The notes: generated by a model not told the origin, from the sequence alone. Counted from the stretch's first letter, positions 23,448 through 36,293 are shown. The stretch: 64,000 bases of DNA from Azadirachta indica (GCA_022749755.1 CM040448.1:5578481-5642480), one strand, 5' to 3'. Program-made: numbers and translations.

Positions 23448-24949
23448 ATATAGATAGTATATCAATGTCAAATTTCTAATATCAACATAGAGTCACTCTA
23501 AAAATCTCTCAACTAAAAGCTCTTCACTCTCATAAGAAAATAAACGTTCACAAAACTCCATAACATAAAAATGAATAGACCTCATACCTTGACATATCAA
23601 ACAATAATCAAGAGGAATGAATCGTAACCTCATTAATTGTTTCATCTAATCCCATGATCGAACTTTATCTTTTTGGCTTGCAAGTCGTGATCTTTGTAAT
23701 ATATTCCACCAATATGATGTACTCCTTTTTAACATAAAACAAGTAACAAATTGTACTCTTTTTTCTTTAAGTATCGTCTCAACTTTAAAGAATTCTTCAA
23801 TATCTTCCAATCAAAATAAAAATAATTTAAGACTATATTTTCCATCAAACATCAATGCATCATGCCTAACGTAATAGATCATGATTCTAAATTTTTTTTT
23901 AATTTCTTTTTGGATAAAAGGATGTATTTATGGGTGTGGTTGTGTTTAGTGGTCATGATATCAATTGACGTAGGTGATATAGCAGATGGGATAAAAACAC
24001 CTTGTCGAACACCAAATCTCGTTCAGTTCTTGGACATAATGGGTTAGATAAATGTTTTAACGGACGAGATTAGATGTCATTCTAACCCCAATAGTTTAAA
24101 ACATGAGTGTCAAGATAACAATCTCATTAGGGAAAAAATTAAAAGGGAATATTTTATTGAATAAAAAGATTATTTTAAACAATAATATAGGGCTCCTTCT
24201 ATATAATAAAGAAAACTTAGTATTAAAAGTTAAGTCAAATAAGGAAAATAACTTCTGCCTAAATAAAAAAACTAAAAATTAAATTACAAATTGAATTGGC
24301 AAGAATAAGAAAACTTTCTAAATTAATTAAATTCTAAAATTATCCTACATCATATCTGTTGGCAGTTTATAAAATAACTTTTTTCATCACCATTATAAAT
24401 AATGAAGACAGCAAACAAAAAAGGATTCTAAAGCCATTCTCTGTATAAACATATTTACATTTTTCTTTTCTTTCAACAAAATTCTAACTTGATCATCGAA
24501 GTTTCCACGCCGGTGACACCACTGGTGGCTCTGGCCATTTCTTACGAGCACAGGTTATCTAGCTTAAAGCAAGCCTAACTCCACGCCAATTCTTCTCTCG
24601 TGAAGTTTCTTCAAGCCCAAAGAAATTTTCAATCAAAGTCCTTATCAATATTTTGATGTCGTTATTTTTCTGAGCTTATTGATATTCCCCAAAAGATTAG
24701 AAATCTTGTATGTTGACTGGTTCTTGATTGTGCCATGTATCATTCCAAGTTATTAAGAATTGACATCAATAAATATCATAATATCTTAAAATATAAATGG
24801 CATATATAAATTGAATCACAATATCTTGACACATGCATCGCACATAAAAATTGAGTTGAATATCCTATATATAATTTCAAATAGGTATAATTTTGTTTAT
24901 ATAAATCTCAAGTAGCTCCTTCTTATTTTTTTGTTTATGGCATTTCAAC

Positions 24950-25690
24950 ATCAAGCTTTAGAAGGATCTTATGACATTCAGAAGAGCTTCCATAATACCA
25001 AGTTAAAGTAACATCATCTTTTCTTTGCTTTAGAAGTATTCTGACAAATTTGGATGCCAATTCTCTTCGTGACTAAATGGATTCAAGTAACAAAGCTTGT
25101 TAAGGATTTAGAAAATTCCTTAATGCACAAGTCCTTATTGTTAACATGCACTTCAAGAGCATCCATGAAGTAGGTAATGTGTTTCTTGGGATTTCCTTCC
25201 TTATTGTTAAATAGTATGAAGGTAAGGGTTTCATATTCCTTTGGATAGGCTTATGCATGATTTCCTCTGAGTAGGCAGCAACGACATATGTTCTATTTTC
25301 AATGTTGTTGAACTTTGCACGTACTACTTCATAAAGGTTATTCCATCCACAAGAGCAGTAAGAAGGTAGGATATTATCATCAGCTAGTTAGCAGAAACCC
25401 TTGGTGTTGTTCTATCTAATATTGCTTGCTCTTTTATTGTTGGTAATGGAGGTGGAATTGTGTAGTTGTAACCATTGTGACTCTCATATCTTCCATCTTT
25501 TCGCAAATATATTGCATCATACACGACAACATAAATGTAATTGACTTTCTAATTGTTACCTTGTTGTTCCTATTGAACATTGTCTACTGGTGGTAGCAAT
25601 AGTATTTGTGTCTGTGTGGCCAAAGATTTTGTGTGGTTGTTACTGTTAGTTGGATTACTATTACTCTTAGTCATTGTTGTCATAAACCAA
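24950..25690 (-). pseudogene. Decayed retrotransposon gag-like sequence
   Basis: Read on the minus strand, a stretch near 25010-25200 gives GNPKKHITYFMDALEVH, then IKEFSKSL, resembling the conserved core of plant Ty3/gypsy gag proteins (GNP-x-HI-x-F ... VK-x-F-x-x-SL). Stops and frame changes interrupt it. Upstream (25400-25690) are a Thr/Asn/Ser-rich start and a coiled-coil-like CEKMEDMRV segment. No polymerase follows. The assignment rests on a short match. Confidence 0.4.
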
Positions 25691-25948
25691 ATAGTTATCT
25701 ATATTTATAAAGTATTATGCTTTTAATTTCTTAAATATTTTTCTCAAATTAATATAATTTTATTCTTGATTGTAAAATATAAAATAAAAAGAATTATAGA
25801 AAAAAGAGAAAATAATATATATTAACTAAATCATAGAGTTTAAAATATTTGTTAGTGAAACTCCTTTCATTGCATTTTTTGCTATTATTAGATTTTGAAA
25901 AATGAAATGGTATAAATACCTCTTTTGACTTATATTAACCGATATAAT

Positions 25949-27003
25949 TGTTGATCTTAAGGTCACCTAAACCCGAATTTTGATGATTACAAAATTCACT
26001 GTCTAATCCAAGAAATGGAAACAGTAATCAAGCTCAAATGAAGTTCAAGACAAATGTGATTTTATTACTTTAAGTGTTTTGTATATTTTTTTTATCATAT
26101 ACTTGTGAATGTATGATGCATGATGATTAAGGTCAAAATATTTTTCAAAATATATGTTTTTGAGTTTTTAAAAATGGACCAAATTGCAAGATTTTGAAAC
26201 TTTAAAAATGAATTAAAATTCAAAATTTTCAAACCATAAATAGTGAACATAAATAGTGCTTATAAACAGTACTCTCGATTAATCGAGTGTACCAAGTTGG
26301 TCGACGAATTGGAGGTAGAAAGCCTCCTAGGCTCAGTCAACCGAATTAGACTACTTGGTTGACCAAAGTGAATGACTTGGTCAATCAACATGCTCGAAAA
26401 ACATGCTTAAAAATTTGAATTTTTGTAACTCTAACAACTTGTAAAGGCTAGTTTTTTAATATTTCGGATTAAAACTTCTTGGAACATATTTTGAGCTATA
26501 CTAAGTGATTTTAACATCAAATTATAAACTCTTAAGTTATAAATCATCATACATTAACTTGAATCTTCAAGAATATTCAATTTTTACATTTACTCTTAAG
26601 GAGATCAAATTTGTAAGGTGTTCATTATTTATACTCTTTATTTTCATTGTAAAAAAGTGAAACAAATGGGTCTTTCACTTATTTGAGTAAAATTGTGAAT
26701 GTTTAGGGTGAGCCAAGCATTGTAAGGGTTATAGAATATAAAATCTTATGTTGTAATTGTGAAGTCTTGTAAAATTAAGGATTTTTGTTAGTAAATACTT
26801 TAAGTGAGTCTTAAAGGAGTGGATGTAGGACGGGTTGTTGCCAAAACACTATAAATTCTTGTGTTTATTTATTTATTCCTTAAACTTTCATATTTGTGTT
26901 TGGATTAATCCTGTGATCATTTTGGGTTAAAAACTAAATTTGTTATAATATATTTTTAAAAACCCAATTCACCCCTTCTTTTGGGTTGCTTATTAGTATT
27001 TCA
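25949..27003 (+). repeat. 5' LTR of the copia element
   Basis: Begins TGTTGATCTTAAGGTCACC and ends TTAGTATTTCA, matching the 3' LTR end to end with scattered substitutions and small indels. It contains a cluster of TTGGTCGAC/TTGGTTGACCAA palindromes (26285-26390). Confidence 0.85.
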
Positions 27004-27021
27004 ATTGATATCAAAGTTTGG
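27004..27021 (+). other. Primer-binding site (initiator tRNA-Met type)
   Basis: Directly after the 5' LTR, TTGATATCAAAGTTTGG resembles the usual copia PBS TGGTATCAGAGC with G-to-A changes. Confidence 0.6.
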
Positions 27022-27059
27022 TTTTCTAGTAAAACATTAACCATCTTATAGAAGATCTA

Positions 27060-28286
27060 ATGGTAACCTTAGAACATATAGAAAGTCAATCCACCTTTAG
27101 GCCTCCATTTTTTGATGGAAATGGCTATCCTTATTAGAAGGCTACATTGAGAATTTACTTGTAAGCATGTGACTATGAATTGTGAAAAATAATTAGTGAG
27201 GGACCTACGATTCTCATGAAGAGGAGTAAAGAAGGAAAAAAGGTTCCTAAGCCTAGTTGGGAATGAGATAAAAATTGACAAGAAAAATTTTACCCTAAAT
27301 GCGAAGGTTGTAAACACTTTATATTGTAGGGTGGATAAAAAAAAGTTTTATAGAATTTTTGGGTGTGACAACTTATGAAATTTGGCATGCCTTAGAGGTA
27401 GTGTATATGAGTACAAGGCAAGTGAAAAAATAAAAAATTAGTAAACTCACTACGCAATATAAATCCATCCATGCCATGTATACTAGGTTTACAAACATCG
27501 TAAACTCTTTCAAGGCTCTCAGTAAAACCTACTCCAACAGAGAAGAAGTAAAGAAAATTCTAAAATCTTTACCTAAGGAGTGGAGGGTCAAAATGATAGC
27601 CATAGACGGAGCTAAGAACCTCAGCATACTTTCCCTTGATGACCTCAGTGGCTCACTTATGAACTATAAGGATAAAATTTTAGATGACTGAGTAGATGAG
27701 GACAAGAAAAAGAAAAAGGCAATGGTGGCAACATGGGATGATGATAAAGAAAGCTCATTCAATAATGATTCCATAAATGAAGTTGCCAATATGTGTTTTA
27801 TGCCACTTGGTAATAATGAGGTATATGATCTCGAACTTTCTCATTCATATGATGAATTATTATATACTTTTGAAGAATTACATAAAAGCTTCAAAAAAGT
27901 GATCTTTAAGAACCGAAATGTAAGAGATCACTTTTTTGAAAGAAATGAATGTTATTTTTGAAAAGAAGAAGGAAATGCATCTAAATGACATTGAAAAACT
28001 CAAGAAACAATCCAAGAAACAATCTTTAGACTTAAATGAAACTCTTGTTGAATTTACCAATGGTAAAAAAGGTTTGAAACTTCTTCTTGGATCATAAAAA
28101 TGTGTGTTTGACAAGAGTGGCATTGGCTACAAAACACACTCTAAACAAAAGCTTTACAAAAATTATTTTATAAAACCTTCTCTTAAAGTTGAAACAAATG
28201 CCATATGTACATATTGCAACATTTATGGGAACTTAAACAATAAATGTCCAATCAAGGTGAATGTTGTTAGTTATAACATGAAATAG
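27060..28286 (+). pseudogene. Copia gag remnant
   Basis: Starts at ATG 27060 with a FRPPFFDGNGYPY-like opening typical of copia gag (UBN2/DUF4219-type), then stops. Open pieces at 27476-27691 and 27722-27961 cover the middle part. A zinc knuckle near 28206-28250 has C-x2-C and the last C of CCHC, but Asn replaces the His. Several in-frame stops separate the pieces, so no full-length protein is made. Confidence 0.7.
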
Positions 28287-28384
28287 GTTCCAAAAAAAAC
28301 AAATGCTAACACCCAAAGACCCAAAAAAATTTGGGTACATAAGACCTTAACTTAACTCTCTTTTGTAGGTACCAAAAAGTAAAA

Positions 28385-28560
28385 AATGGCTTCTCTATAG
28401 CAGTTTTTTGAGGCATATAACAGACGACATCTCTTATCTTTTAAGCTTGACCAGGAAGAAAAATCTCTCAGGCATGTCATATTTACTGACAATGCTAGAG
28501 GGAAAATCATTGGTTTTGGTAATGTATATAGCAAATTCAAACAAAACCATGCCTAGAAAC
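28385..28560 (+). pseudogene. Retroviral-type protease remnant
   Basis: The copia protease core WxLDSGCSRHMTGD is recognisable as WLLYSSFLRHITDD: the catalytic Asp is replaced by Tyr and the Gly by Ser. A following segment in another frame resembles the GKIIG-x-G region. The usual GAG-pre-integrase and integrase core domains (HH-CC, DDE) are missing after it. Confidence 0.6.
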
Positions 28561-28610
28561 TCCACAAAACAAGGAGAAAATTATACAACAAAAGGAGCAA
28601 ATGAGAAAAA

Positions 28611-29530
28611 ATGAACAATCACCCCCCCAAGGAGTGGAAGTTTGCAAAATCTCACCCATTTGATTTAATTATTAGTGAGTCATCTTATTACATTAAGACT
28701 AGGGCATCAATTAGAAACATTTACAAAAATCTTACATTTATATATCAAATTGAGCCTAAGACTTTTCTTGAAGTTAAAAAAGATGAATATTAGATAATGG
28801 CCATACAAAAAGAGTTAAATCAATTTGAGAGAAATAAAGTGTGGGAATTAGTCCCTAAACTAGGATATCAATCCATTATGAGAACCGAATGGGTATTTAG
28901 AAATAAGATTGATAAATATGGTGTAGTTATTAGGAATAAGGCTAGATTAATGGCCAAAGGTTACAACCAAGAAGAAGGAATTGCTTTTGATGAGACGTTT
29001 ACAGCCGTAGCTAGATTAGAATCTATTAGGATTTTGCTTGCTTTTGCATATTATAAAGAATTCATTTTTGTTTCAAATGGATGTTAAAAGTGCCTTTTTA
29101 AATGGGTATATAATAAAAGAAGTTTATGTTGAACAACCACTTAGTTTTGAAAAATGAAAGGTTTCTGAACCATATGTATAAATTAACTAAAGCCTTATAT
29201 ACTTTAAAACAAGCTCATCGAGCTTGGTATGAAAAGTTTAGTAAATTTCTATTAGAAAATAGTTTTAGCATAGGCAAGATAAATACCACATTGTTCATCA
29301 AACACAAAGGTCATGATTTCCTTATACTTCAAATCTATGTTGATGATATTATATTTGGTGCCACTAACAATTCCTTGTGTGAAGAGTTTTTAAATTACAT
29401 GAGAAAGAAATTCGAAATAAGCATGATGAGAGCATTGAGGCTCTTCATCGGCCTTCAAATCAAGCAACTCAAGGAAAGAGTCTTCATAAACCAATCCAAG
29501 TATGTCAAGGACTTAATCAATTTGGAATGA
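28611..29530 (+). pseudogene. Copia reverse transcriptase (RVT_2), frameshifted
   Basis: Matches the plant copia RT in order: a pre-RT segment with the PKEWKF start, NQFERNKVWELVP, RNKARLMAKGYNQ, FDETFTAVARLESIR, then a frame change near 29070 after which MDVKSAFLNG lies in another frame, LKQAHRAWY (Pro replaced by His) and the catalytic YVDD near 29337-29350. Stops occur near 28792 and around 29150. Both catalytic Asp motifs survive, but not in one frame. Confidence 0.85.
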
Positions 29531-30265
29531 AGTTTTCAAAGAGTGAATCAACTCCAATGAGTTTGACATTTAAGTTTGATAAAGATAAAAAAGGAATCGA
29601 TGTGGATATAAAGAAATATAGAGGTATAATCGGGTCCTTATTGTACTTGACTATTAGTAAGCTAGATATCATGTTTAATGTATGCTTGTGTGCACATTTT
29701 CAATCGTATTCCAAGGAATCTCATTTAACTGCCATTAAGCATATTTTCAAATACTTGTATGGCATAATTGAATTAGGCTAACGGTATCCTAAAGGCACGG
29801 ATTTTAAATTGATTAGCTATTCTGATAAAGACTTTGCTAGTAGCAAATTCGATAGGAAAAGCACTAGTGGCATAATATCATCTTCTAGTAAACTCACTAG
29901 TTTTACAGTTTAGCAAGAAACAAAACTCGGTTGCCATCTCCACTACCGAGGCGAAATACGTTGCCACCGGTAGTTACTGTACACAAACACTATCGATACA
30001 ACACACACTTAGACAACATGGCATTGTTCTTTTTAATTGCCTAATTATGTGTGATAATACGAGTGCCATAAATCTATCCAAAAACCCGTTTGCCGCTCTC
30101 AGGCTAAGCACATCGAGATTAAGCACCATTTTCTTAGCGACCATGTCCAAAATAGGGATATATCCATGGAATCAATTCTTACAGAGAAATAACTCACGAA
30201 TATATTCACAAAACCCATTGGAGAAGATAGATTTACCACCATTAGACATGAACTTGGGATATTAA
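29527..30265 (+). pseudogene. Copia RT thumb / RNase H remnant
   Basis: Includes YRGIIGSLLYLT, a YSDKDFA-like RNase H motif and the FDRKSTSG motif around 29818-29875, then stops. A CDNTSAINLSKNP motif at 30047 is the conserved RNase H end. In-frame TAA at 29779 and TAG near 29910 break it. Confidence 0.75.
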
Positions 30266-31792
30266 AAATCATGCATTAAGGTATACACTCATTCGGTGAT
30301 ATATGTGACCTTGAACTTATATGTGTTTATCATAACAAGTGAATGCTTAATTTTATACAGGCAATTGTTTACGATGTATGTCCAGCTAAATATTCACTTA
30401 TTTTGTTCAAAAATTTTCAAAATAAGCTTTTAGGTATTGAGGTTGTTATAATTAAACTTGATTAATTGAATTTGCATTGCCTAGCTTATCTTATTATTTC
30501 TCATTGCTTTCAAATGGATTGAAACAGGGAATAATCACTTCATGATTAATTTTTTTAATTTATTTTAGCCAAATATCTAGTATCTAGGATCAAGAATAGA
30601 TGGTTAGCACTAGAAAGTGATGCTTTTACATTTTGAGAAACTAACACCCTATTTGCAAGCATTTCTAGGTCTAATTGGTATTGTGGTGTGTTGTGGAGCA
30701 TATAATATATGGATGAAAAGTTGCAGATGTCTAGTTTTTGTAGATTTTTACAGAATCCAATTCAGACGTCATTATAAGTTGTTATTCATAGATTAACCCA
30801 CATAGGTTATAATTGTCCAAAAGTTGTGGCAAGCCTGTATTTTGATTTTTTTTGGGTTGAATGTGCCAAGTGAATGATGGAAATTATATATTAATCAAAA
30901 GCCCCAAAAATCAGTAGTTTATACATTTTGCAGTAGTAAATTTGAATATTTTTATAGAAAGATTGACTCCATAAATGATGATTAGTCAAGAAACAGAGTA
31001 GAAACAAGATTTGGTGATATGATTCCATTAAGTCGTACGTATGTTTTGTGATATTCATGGCTGTGCTTAAGTTTCTTGATATTTTTTTAATGAATCTTGT
31101 ACCTACAATATTGTATAAGGTTTATTTGTATTGCACATTTTATTTAAAATCAAAATTGTTTACATTGCACAGTTTGTTACTGTGCATGTTTTGATTGCAT
31201 AAATTTGTTTAGAATCATTTTGCTCTTTAATGGGTTAAAACGAAATATACTTAACTCATGATTGATATTTCAATTTTTTTTGCCATAAAATAAACACCTA
31301 AAACTTAGATTGGACAAAGAACCATTAGAGAAACCCAATCAACAAAGCCTTGGAATGATATGAGCAATTAGGTTAACCAACATGTTCAATTTGGTCGACC
31401 AAGCCTAAACTAGAATTTATCCTAAGCTCAATCAACCAAATAATCCACCTTGGTTGACCAAATAAGGCTATTCAGTTAGCCAAACTAAGCCATTTAGTCA
31501 GCCAAACAGTTGGGTTCACTTGGCTTTAAAAGCTTTGGTCAACAAACATTGGCAATTCTCCTCTTCTCCATCACTCTAAAAACTCCATTCTTGACATCTT
31601 CAAGCTTTCTCACTTTATATATCTCCTTCTCTAACCCAACTTCACCAACTTTCTCCTTGAAATTCATCATTTTATCTTTCAAAAACCAATATCCCTCAAC
31701 AAATTCATCCATTTCACCTTAAAATCAAAAACTCCAAATCAAAACCCTAACCCACTTTCTCCATCTTCCATAAGGCATTACTTGCATCTTAT
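30266..31792 (+). other. Non-coding part of the copia element between RNase H and env-like ORF
   Basis: No convincing ORF. The end (31365-31510) carries a cluster of TTGGTCGACCAA/TTGGTTGACCAA-like sites similar to those in the LTRs. Confidence 0.5.
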
Positions 31793-32851
31793 ATGGCTAG
31801 CTCATCAAAAAGGAGGAGTGAAAAGTCTTAAATAGTGTAAGTGAGACAAGAACAAAATCAAGGTTTGACACTTCTTTATTTGATTTCTTTTGGCAAACTT
31901 TATGCTTTTAAGTCTATTAATCTAGGTAAATTTATTGATGATAAAGTATTAGAGATATTTGATCATAAGAGATGCTTTGATTATCAACATTAAGGACACC
32001 TCTTGAACCTTAGGAATATAGTATATCCACAAGTGATGCGATTGTTTTATAACAATGTCAAATTTGATGACACTTTTCCATATATTTTCTCTACAGTAAA
32101 AGGAGTAGAGATTTATTTAGATTATGAAGCTTTAAGTGAAATTCTTAAGGTTTAAAATAGTTGGATTCAATTTTATTGTATGAATTTTTGTAATGAGTTC
32201 AATAAATCAAGAAAAACTTTCTATGATTTTATTGATGATAAAGATTTAAAGCCAGATAATAGATATATCCATCAATTCCTTAAACTATCTTTAAGCAGTA
32301 AAATTTTACTACACTTGATTTCCATCGTTGTGCTTTCTAAGGCAAGCCAGTTAGCGAATACTAGTCACATGGATGAATTATTTATTTATTGTTTTCTTAC
32401 TCATAGTAGGGTGAATTTAAGCTACATTGTCCTACATAATATGGCAAGGATTACTGCGAATCCTAAATCTAGCCTTCATTATGGGTAGTTTCTTACCATG
32501 ATTTTTAAGCATTTTATGGTTCCACTTAATGACGAAGAAACTATGGAGATACCCAAAAATAATATCTTTGATCTTAAATCTATTGGGCAGATTGGGTATA
32601 CGAAGACTAGTAATGGGAGATGGGTTAGAAAAACAATGCCTAAAGAACATTTAACTAGGAAAATTGAAGCTAGACCAAATGATGAGAGTGAAGCACCTCC
32701 ATTAGATAGCATGTTAATGGTATATCTCCTAGGCCAACTTGAAGAAATGAGAAATGAGATGGACAATAGATTTGGTGGTCTTGAGCATTCCTTTGCTGAG
32801 ATGCAAGCCAAACAAAATGCCATGCATAATGACATAGCTCAAATTCTTTAA
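31793..32851 (+). pseudogene. Sirevirus env-like ORF remnant
   Basis: Starts at ATG 31793 with MASSSKRR, the usual opening of this ORF family, then hits stops. Open pieces at 32180-32488 and 32498-32851 resemble the putative plant transposon/env-like protein found between RNase H and the 3' LTR of Sireviruses. The C-terminal part has a heptad-like coiled coil (LGQLEEMRNEM ... EMQAKQNAM). No transmembrane segment is convincing. A function of this ORF is not established in the family; this copy is broken. Confidence 0.6.
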
Positions 32852-33341
32852 CATCTTGGTCATAATGCTTCATCTCTTAGGTCGTCTAATTCGTGAAGCT
32901 CTAAAGACATGTTGTATTTTCATTGCATTTCCTTTATTGTATTTAATGCAATTATCCCTATGAACTTGGTTTAGAAAACATCTAGTTATGTTTTTATATT
33001 GCACTTCACTTGCACTTGGCTATCTCTTCACTTATATTTTCTTAAGTTATTAATTTTCCTTTCCTGGCATTTATTATCCATAGCATTATTTATTTTTTAT
33101 GATGCCAAAAGGAAAGAAACATATGAGTTTATTGTTGATTGATATTTGAGATTTGAACTTGAATGTGAAATATCTAATTGGACGAATGAGTTGTGGTAAT
33201 ATGAAGTAAGCAAAATATAGAAGTGCCTTTGTTGTTTACATGCTTGAAAAATTTTTCGTGAGGGGAGGTTTTACTCAAATTCATAAGGGGAGCTCTTCTA
33301 TTAAGAAAACTCTTAAATGAATCAACTATTTTATCATTATC

Positions 33342-33355
33342 AAAAAGGGGGGAGA
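33342..33355 (+). other. Polypurine tract of the copia element
   Basis: AAAAAGGGGGGAGA lies immediately before the 3' LTR, where plus-strand priming is expected. Confidence 0.8.
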
Positions 33356-33356
33356 T

Positions 33357-34375
33357 TGTTGACCTTAAGGTCACCTAAACCTAAATTTTGATGATTATAA
33401 AATTCGTCATCCAATCTGAGAAATGGAAATAATAATTAAGCTCAAATGAAGTTTTAATACACCAATGTGATTTTTATTACTTTTAGTATTTTTTTTATCA
33501 TATTCTTGTGAATGTATGATGCATGATGATTAAGCTCAAGATAATTTTCAAAATATATATTTTTTGAGTTTTTGGAAATAAAGCAAATCATAAGATTTTG
33601 AAACTTTAAAAATGGACTAAAATGCAAAATTTTTGAACTTGTAAGCAGTAACCCTCAGTCAACCAAATGTACCAACTTGGTCGATTGAATTGGAGGCAGA
33701 GAGCCTCCCAAGTTTAGTTAATCAAATTGGACTACTTGGTCGACCGAAGTGACCCCTCTGGTTGACCAATATGCCCAAAAATTTGAATTCTTACAACTTC
33801 AATGACTAATTTTTTAATATATAATATATTAGGGACTTCATGCTTAATTTGAAGTTTCTTGGAATATATCTTTGAGCTATACTAAGTGATTTCAACATCA
33901 AGTTACAAACTCTTGAACTACAAATCATCACACATCAATTTAAATCTCCAAGAACATTCAATTGCTACATATACTCTTAAGGAGATCAAATTTGTGAGGT
34001 GTTCATTACAAGTACTCTTTATTTTTCATTGTAAAGAGGTGAAAGAATTGGGTCTTTCACTTAATTGAGTAAGATTGTGAGTCTTTGAGGTAAGCTAGAC
34101 ATTGTAAGGATTGTAGAATATAAAACCCTAGGTTGTGAAGTCTTGTAGAATTAAAGTTTGTTAGTAAATACTTCAAATAAGTCTTAAAGGAGTGGATGTA
34201 GGCCAGCTTGTTACCGAATCACTATAAATTTTAATGTTCATTTCTTTATTCCTTAAACTTTTATATTTGTGTTTGGATTAATCTTGTGATTATTTTGCGT
34301 TAAAAATCTAATTTGTTGTAATATATTTTTAAAAACCCAATTTACCCCATTATTGGGTTGCTTATTAGTATTTCA
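33357..34375 (+). repeat. 3' LTR of the copia element
   Basis: TGTTGACCTTAAGGTCACC to TTAGTATTTCA, 1019 bp against 1055 bp for the 5' LTR. Carries the same W-box-like palindromes (about 33655-33770). Confidence 0.85.
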
Positions 34376-34592
34376 ACAATTATATAAATGTCCTTATTTT
34401 TAATGAGCATAAATATAACTATAAAAATATATTAAAAAAAGGTATTAATATATATAGTCAATTAATTAAAAGAGAAAAACTAAAATCAATTGAAATAATT
34501 TTCTACTCATCCAATTGCAATCATAAATAAAAAAAGGCAACAATCTAATTCCTTGCAATGTAAAAATAATATATGCCCAAAAAATCATTCAT

Positions 34593-34790
34593 GTCACAAA
34601 AAGAAGAAGAAGAAGAAGGATTGATAGGAAGAGGTAGCAACAAGAAAAAGAAAGAGCAAAGGTTACAATGGGAAGTAGAAGAAGGAAAGAGAAGATGAAG
34701 AAGAAAAGAAAGAGAAGAAAAAGAAAAAAAGGAGGAAGAAGTGGAGGCATCAACAAGAAGAAGAAAAAGAAAAAAACGGTGGCTTAGGTT
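34593..34790 (+). repeat. Polypurine (GAA/GAG-rich) tract
   Basis: Almost only A and G for ~190 nt, starting with repeated GAAGAAGAA. Such tracts can form triplex or unusual structures; no coding function is supported. Confidence 0.7.
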
Positions 34791-35412
34791 TATCCTCCAA
34801 TGTAAATTGTTCTTATTTTATTATTTATTATTAGAATATAAAAACTATTTTATCCTTTAATATAAAATAATGATATCTTTTTTTTTTTTTTTAATTTTTT
34901 TAAGTTACAAAAACTGTTACACCTCTTGTATGTTAACAATAATAGAAACAAGTAATAGAAGAGGTTCTACTGATAAATATTTTCAAATCAAGGTTTACTT
35001 GACATATACTTTCAATTTCAAAATTCTATCTTTTACCATTTATCTTTTGTAGCATATAGCCTTCTCAGAGGACACCAATACGTTATACTTGAAATCTATC
35101 AGTTATATTTGATCAAAATATGTGCCTTTTTATTAGTTTACAAAGAATTAAGTATCTATTTGTTATTATTCCAAATCAAATTACACCAAAGAAAACCCTA
35201 AATCTTGTTTGAAATTTCCTTTATAGCCCACATCTAGGTTCAATTTGTGTAAATAGCCACTTTTATAAAATATTTTGAAAACTAACAAAGGATACAAAAA
35301 TTAGATCAAAATGCCCTTATAGCTATAAAGCATCCCTCCAAACTATAAAACACTAACCACAGTGTAAGCAGTTTTCTAACATGCACTTTTAAGTAAGAAA
35401 ATTCTTTTATTT

Positions 35413-35775
35413 TCTTACTTGAAAGTTCTCACACTTTCGGGTAAAAAGAAACACATTTCTAATAAGAGGAAATCTTCTTTTTACTTGAACATGTCCATTT
35501 TTTAGCACTAGGATGTTTCTTCTTACTCGAAAGTGCCTATAATTTCTAATAAAAAGAAATTGCCTATTTTATAAAAGTAGAAACATTTTTTTGACACTTG
35601 AAAATGCTTATTTTTAGTAGTAAAAAGTTTTTCTTACTTGAAAGTGTGTACTTTTTTGCACTAGAAGGTGTGTTTTTTCTTATTAAAAAGTGTGTATACT
35701 ATTGAGTAAGAAATTTTCTAACTCTAGAAAGTTTCTTCTTACTTGAAAGTGTGTGCTAGAAAGTATTCACCTTTA
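35413..35775. repeat. Degenerate tandem array, ~107-bp period
   Basis: The word TTCTTACTTGAAAGTGTGT recurs with changes at about 35413, 35520, 35632 and 35737 (spacing 107, 112, 105), with weaker half-unit copies at about 35481, 35592 and 35678. About 3.5 diverged units. Confidence 0.65.
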
Positions 35776-36259
35776 ACTAGTGTTTTATAGCTATGTGGGT
35801 ATTTTGATCTAAAAATTAAATTTTTAACTAGTTATAAAAAAATTAATGAAAATAATTATTTCCATCGATTGGAGTCAAACATCGATAAAAAGGAAAATTT
35901 CTCGTCTGTTCACTTCATTTGCTATTTTTATTTGGAAAAACTTAAGTTTAATTATCTGCCTTGCATTCATGTTGAAGATTTTTTTCAATTTAGAGTTTCG
36001 CAATTAAAAAAAAACCTTAATTTACCTATTCACTAGAGGATCAACCTTGTTAAAATACTTGTAAATTTTGGAGAGGTATTTGAACTATATACTTGAATTG
36101 AAGTAGGTATTTGTCCACTTTATAATACTACATGATAAATCTACAATTGAATCATATGCTTGTAAGTTTTAATTTGAATTATAAAAAACTTATTGTCAAG
36201 TAATTAGAATTTTAAAATGGATATTTATCCATTTATAAAAGGAAAACAGGGTATTTGTC

Positions 36260-36293
<34 letters not shown>

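Larger units (their letters stand above)
22851..25948. other. Gene-free region with old retroelement debris
   Basis: AT-rich DNA holding an unidentified open stretch on the minus strand (about 23190-23447) and a decayed gag-like stretch on the minus strand (about 24950-25690). A segment near 24400-24560, with a TATA-like motif, resembles the end of a plant LTR. Nothing intact is visible. Confidence 0.4.
25949..34375 (+). mobile_element. Ty1/copia LTR retrotransposon, Sirevirus/SIRE-like, decayed
   Basis: Complete in outline: 5' LTR, tRNA-Met primer-binding site, gag, protease remnant, reverse transcriptase, RNase H, an env-like ORF, polypurine tract and 3' LTR, in that order on the + strand. 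Flanking 5-mers ATAAT (25944-25948) and ACAAT (34376-34380) are a plausible target-site duplication with one transition. The long LTRs (~1.0 kb), CCHC-type gag and an extra ORF between RNase H and 3' LTR are Sirevirus traits. Coding parts have stops and frameshifts. The integrase region appears deleted between the protease motif (~28420) and the start of RT homology (~28620). It cannot transpose by itself. The LTRs differ at many sites, so insertion is not recent. Confidence 0.85.

Noticed and set aside
32479..32873. Minus-strand ORFs over the env-like region
   Set aside because: Shadows of the plus-strand env-like ORF.
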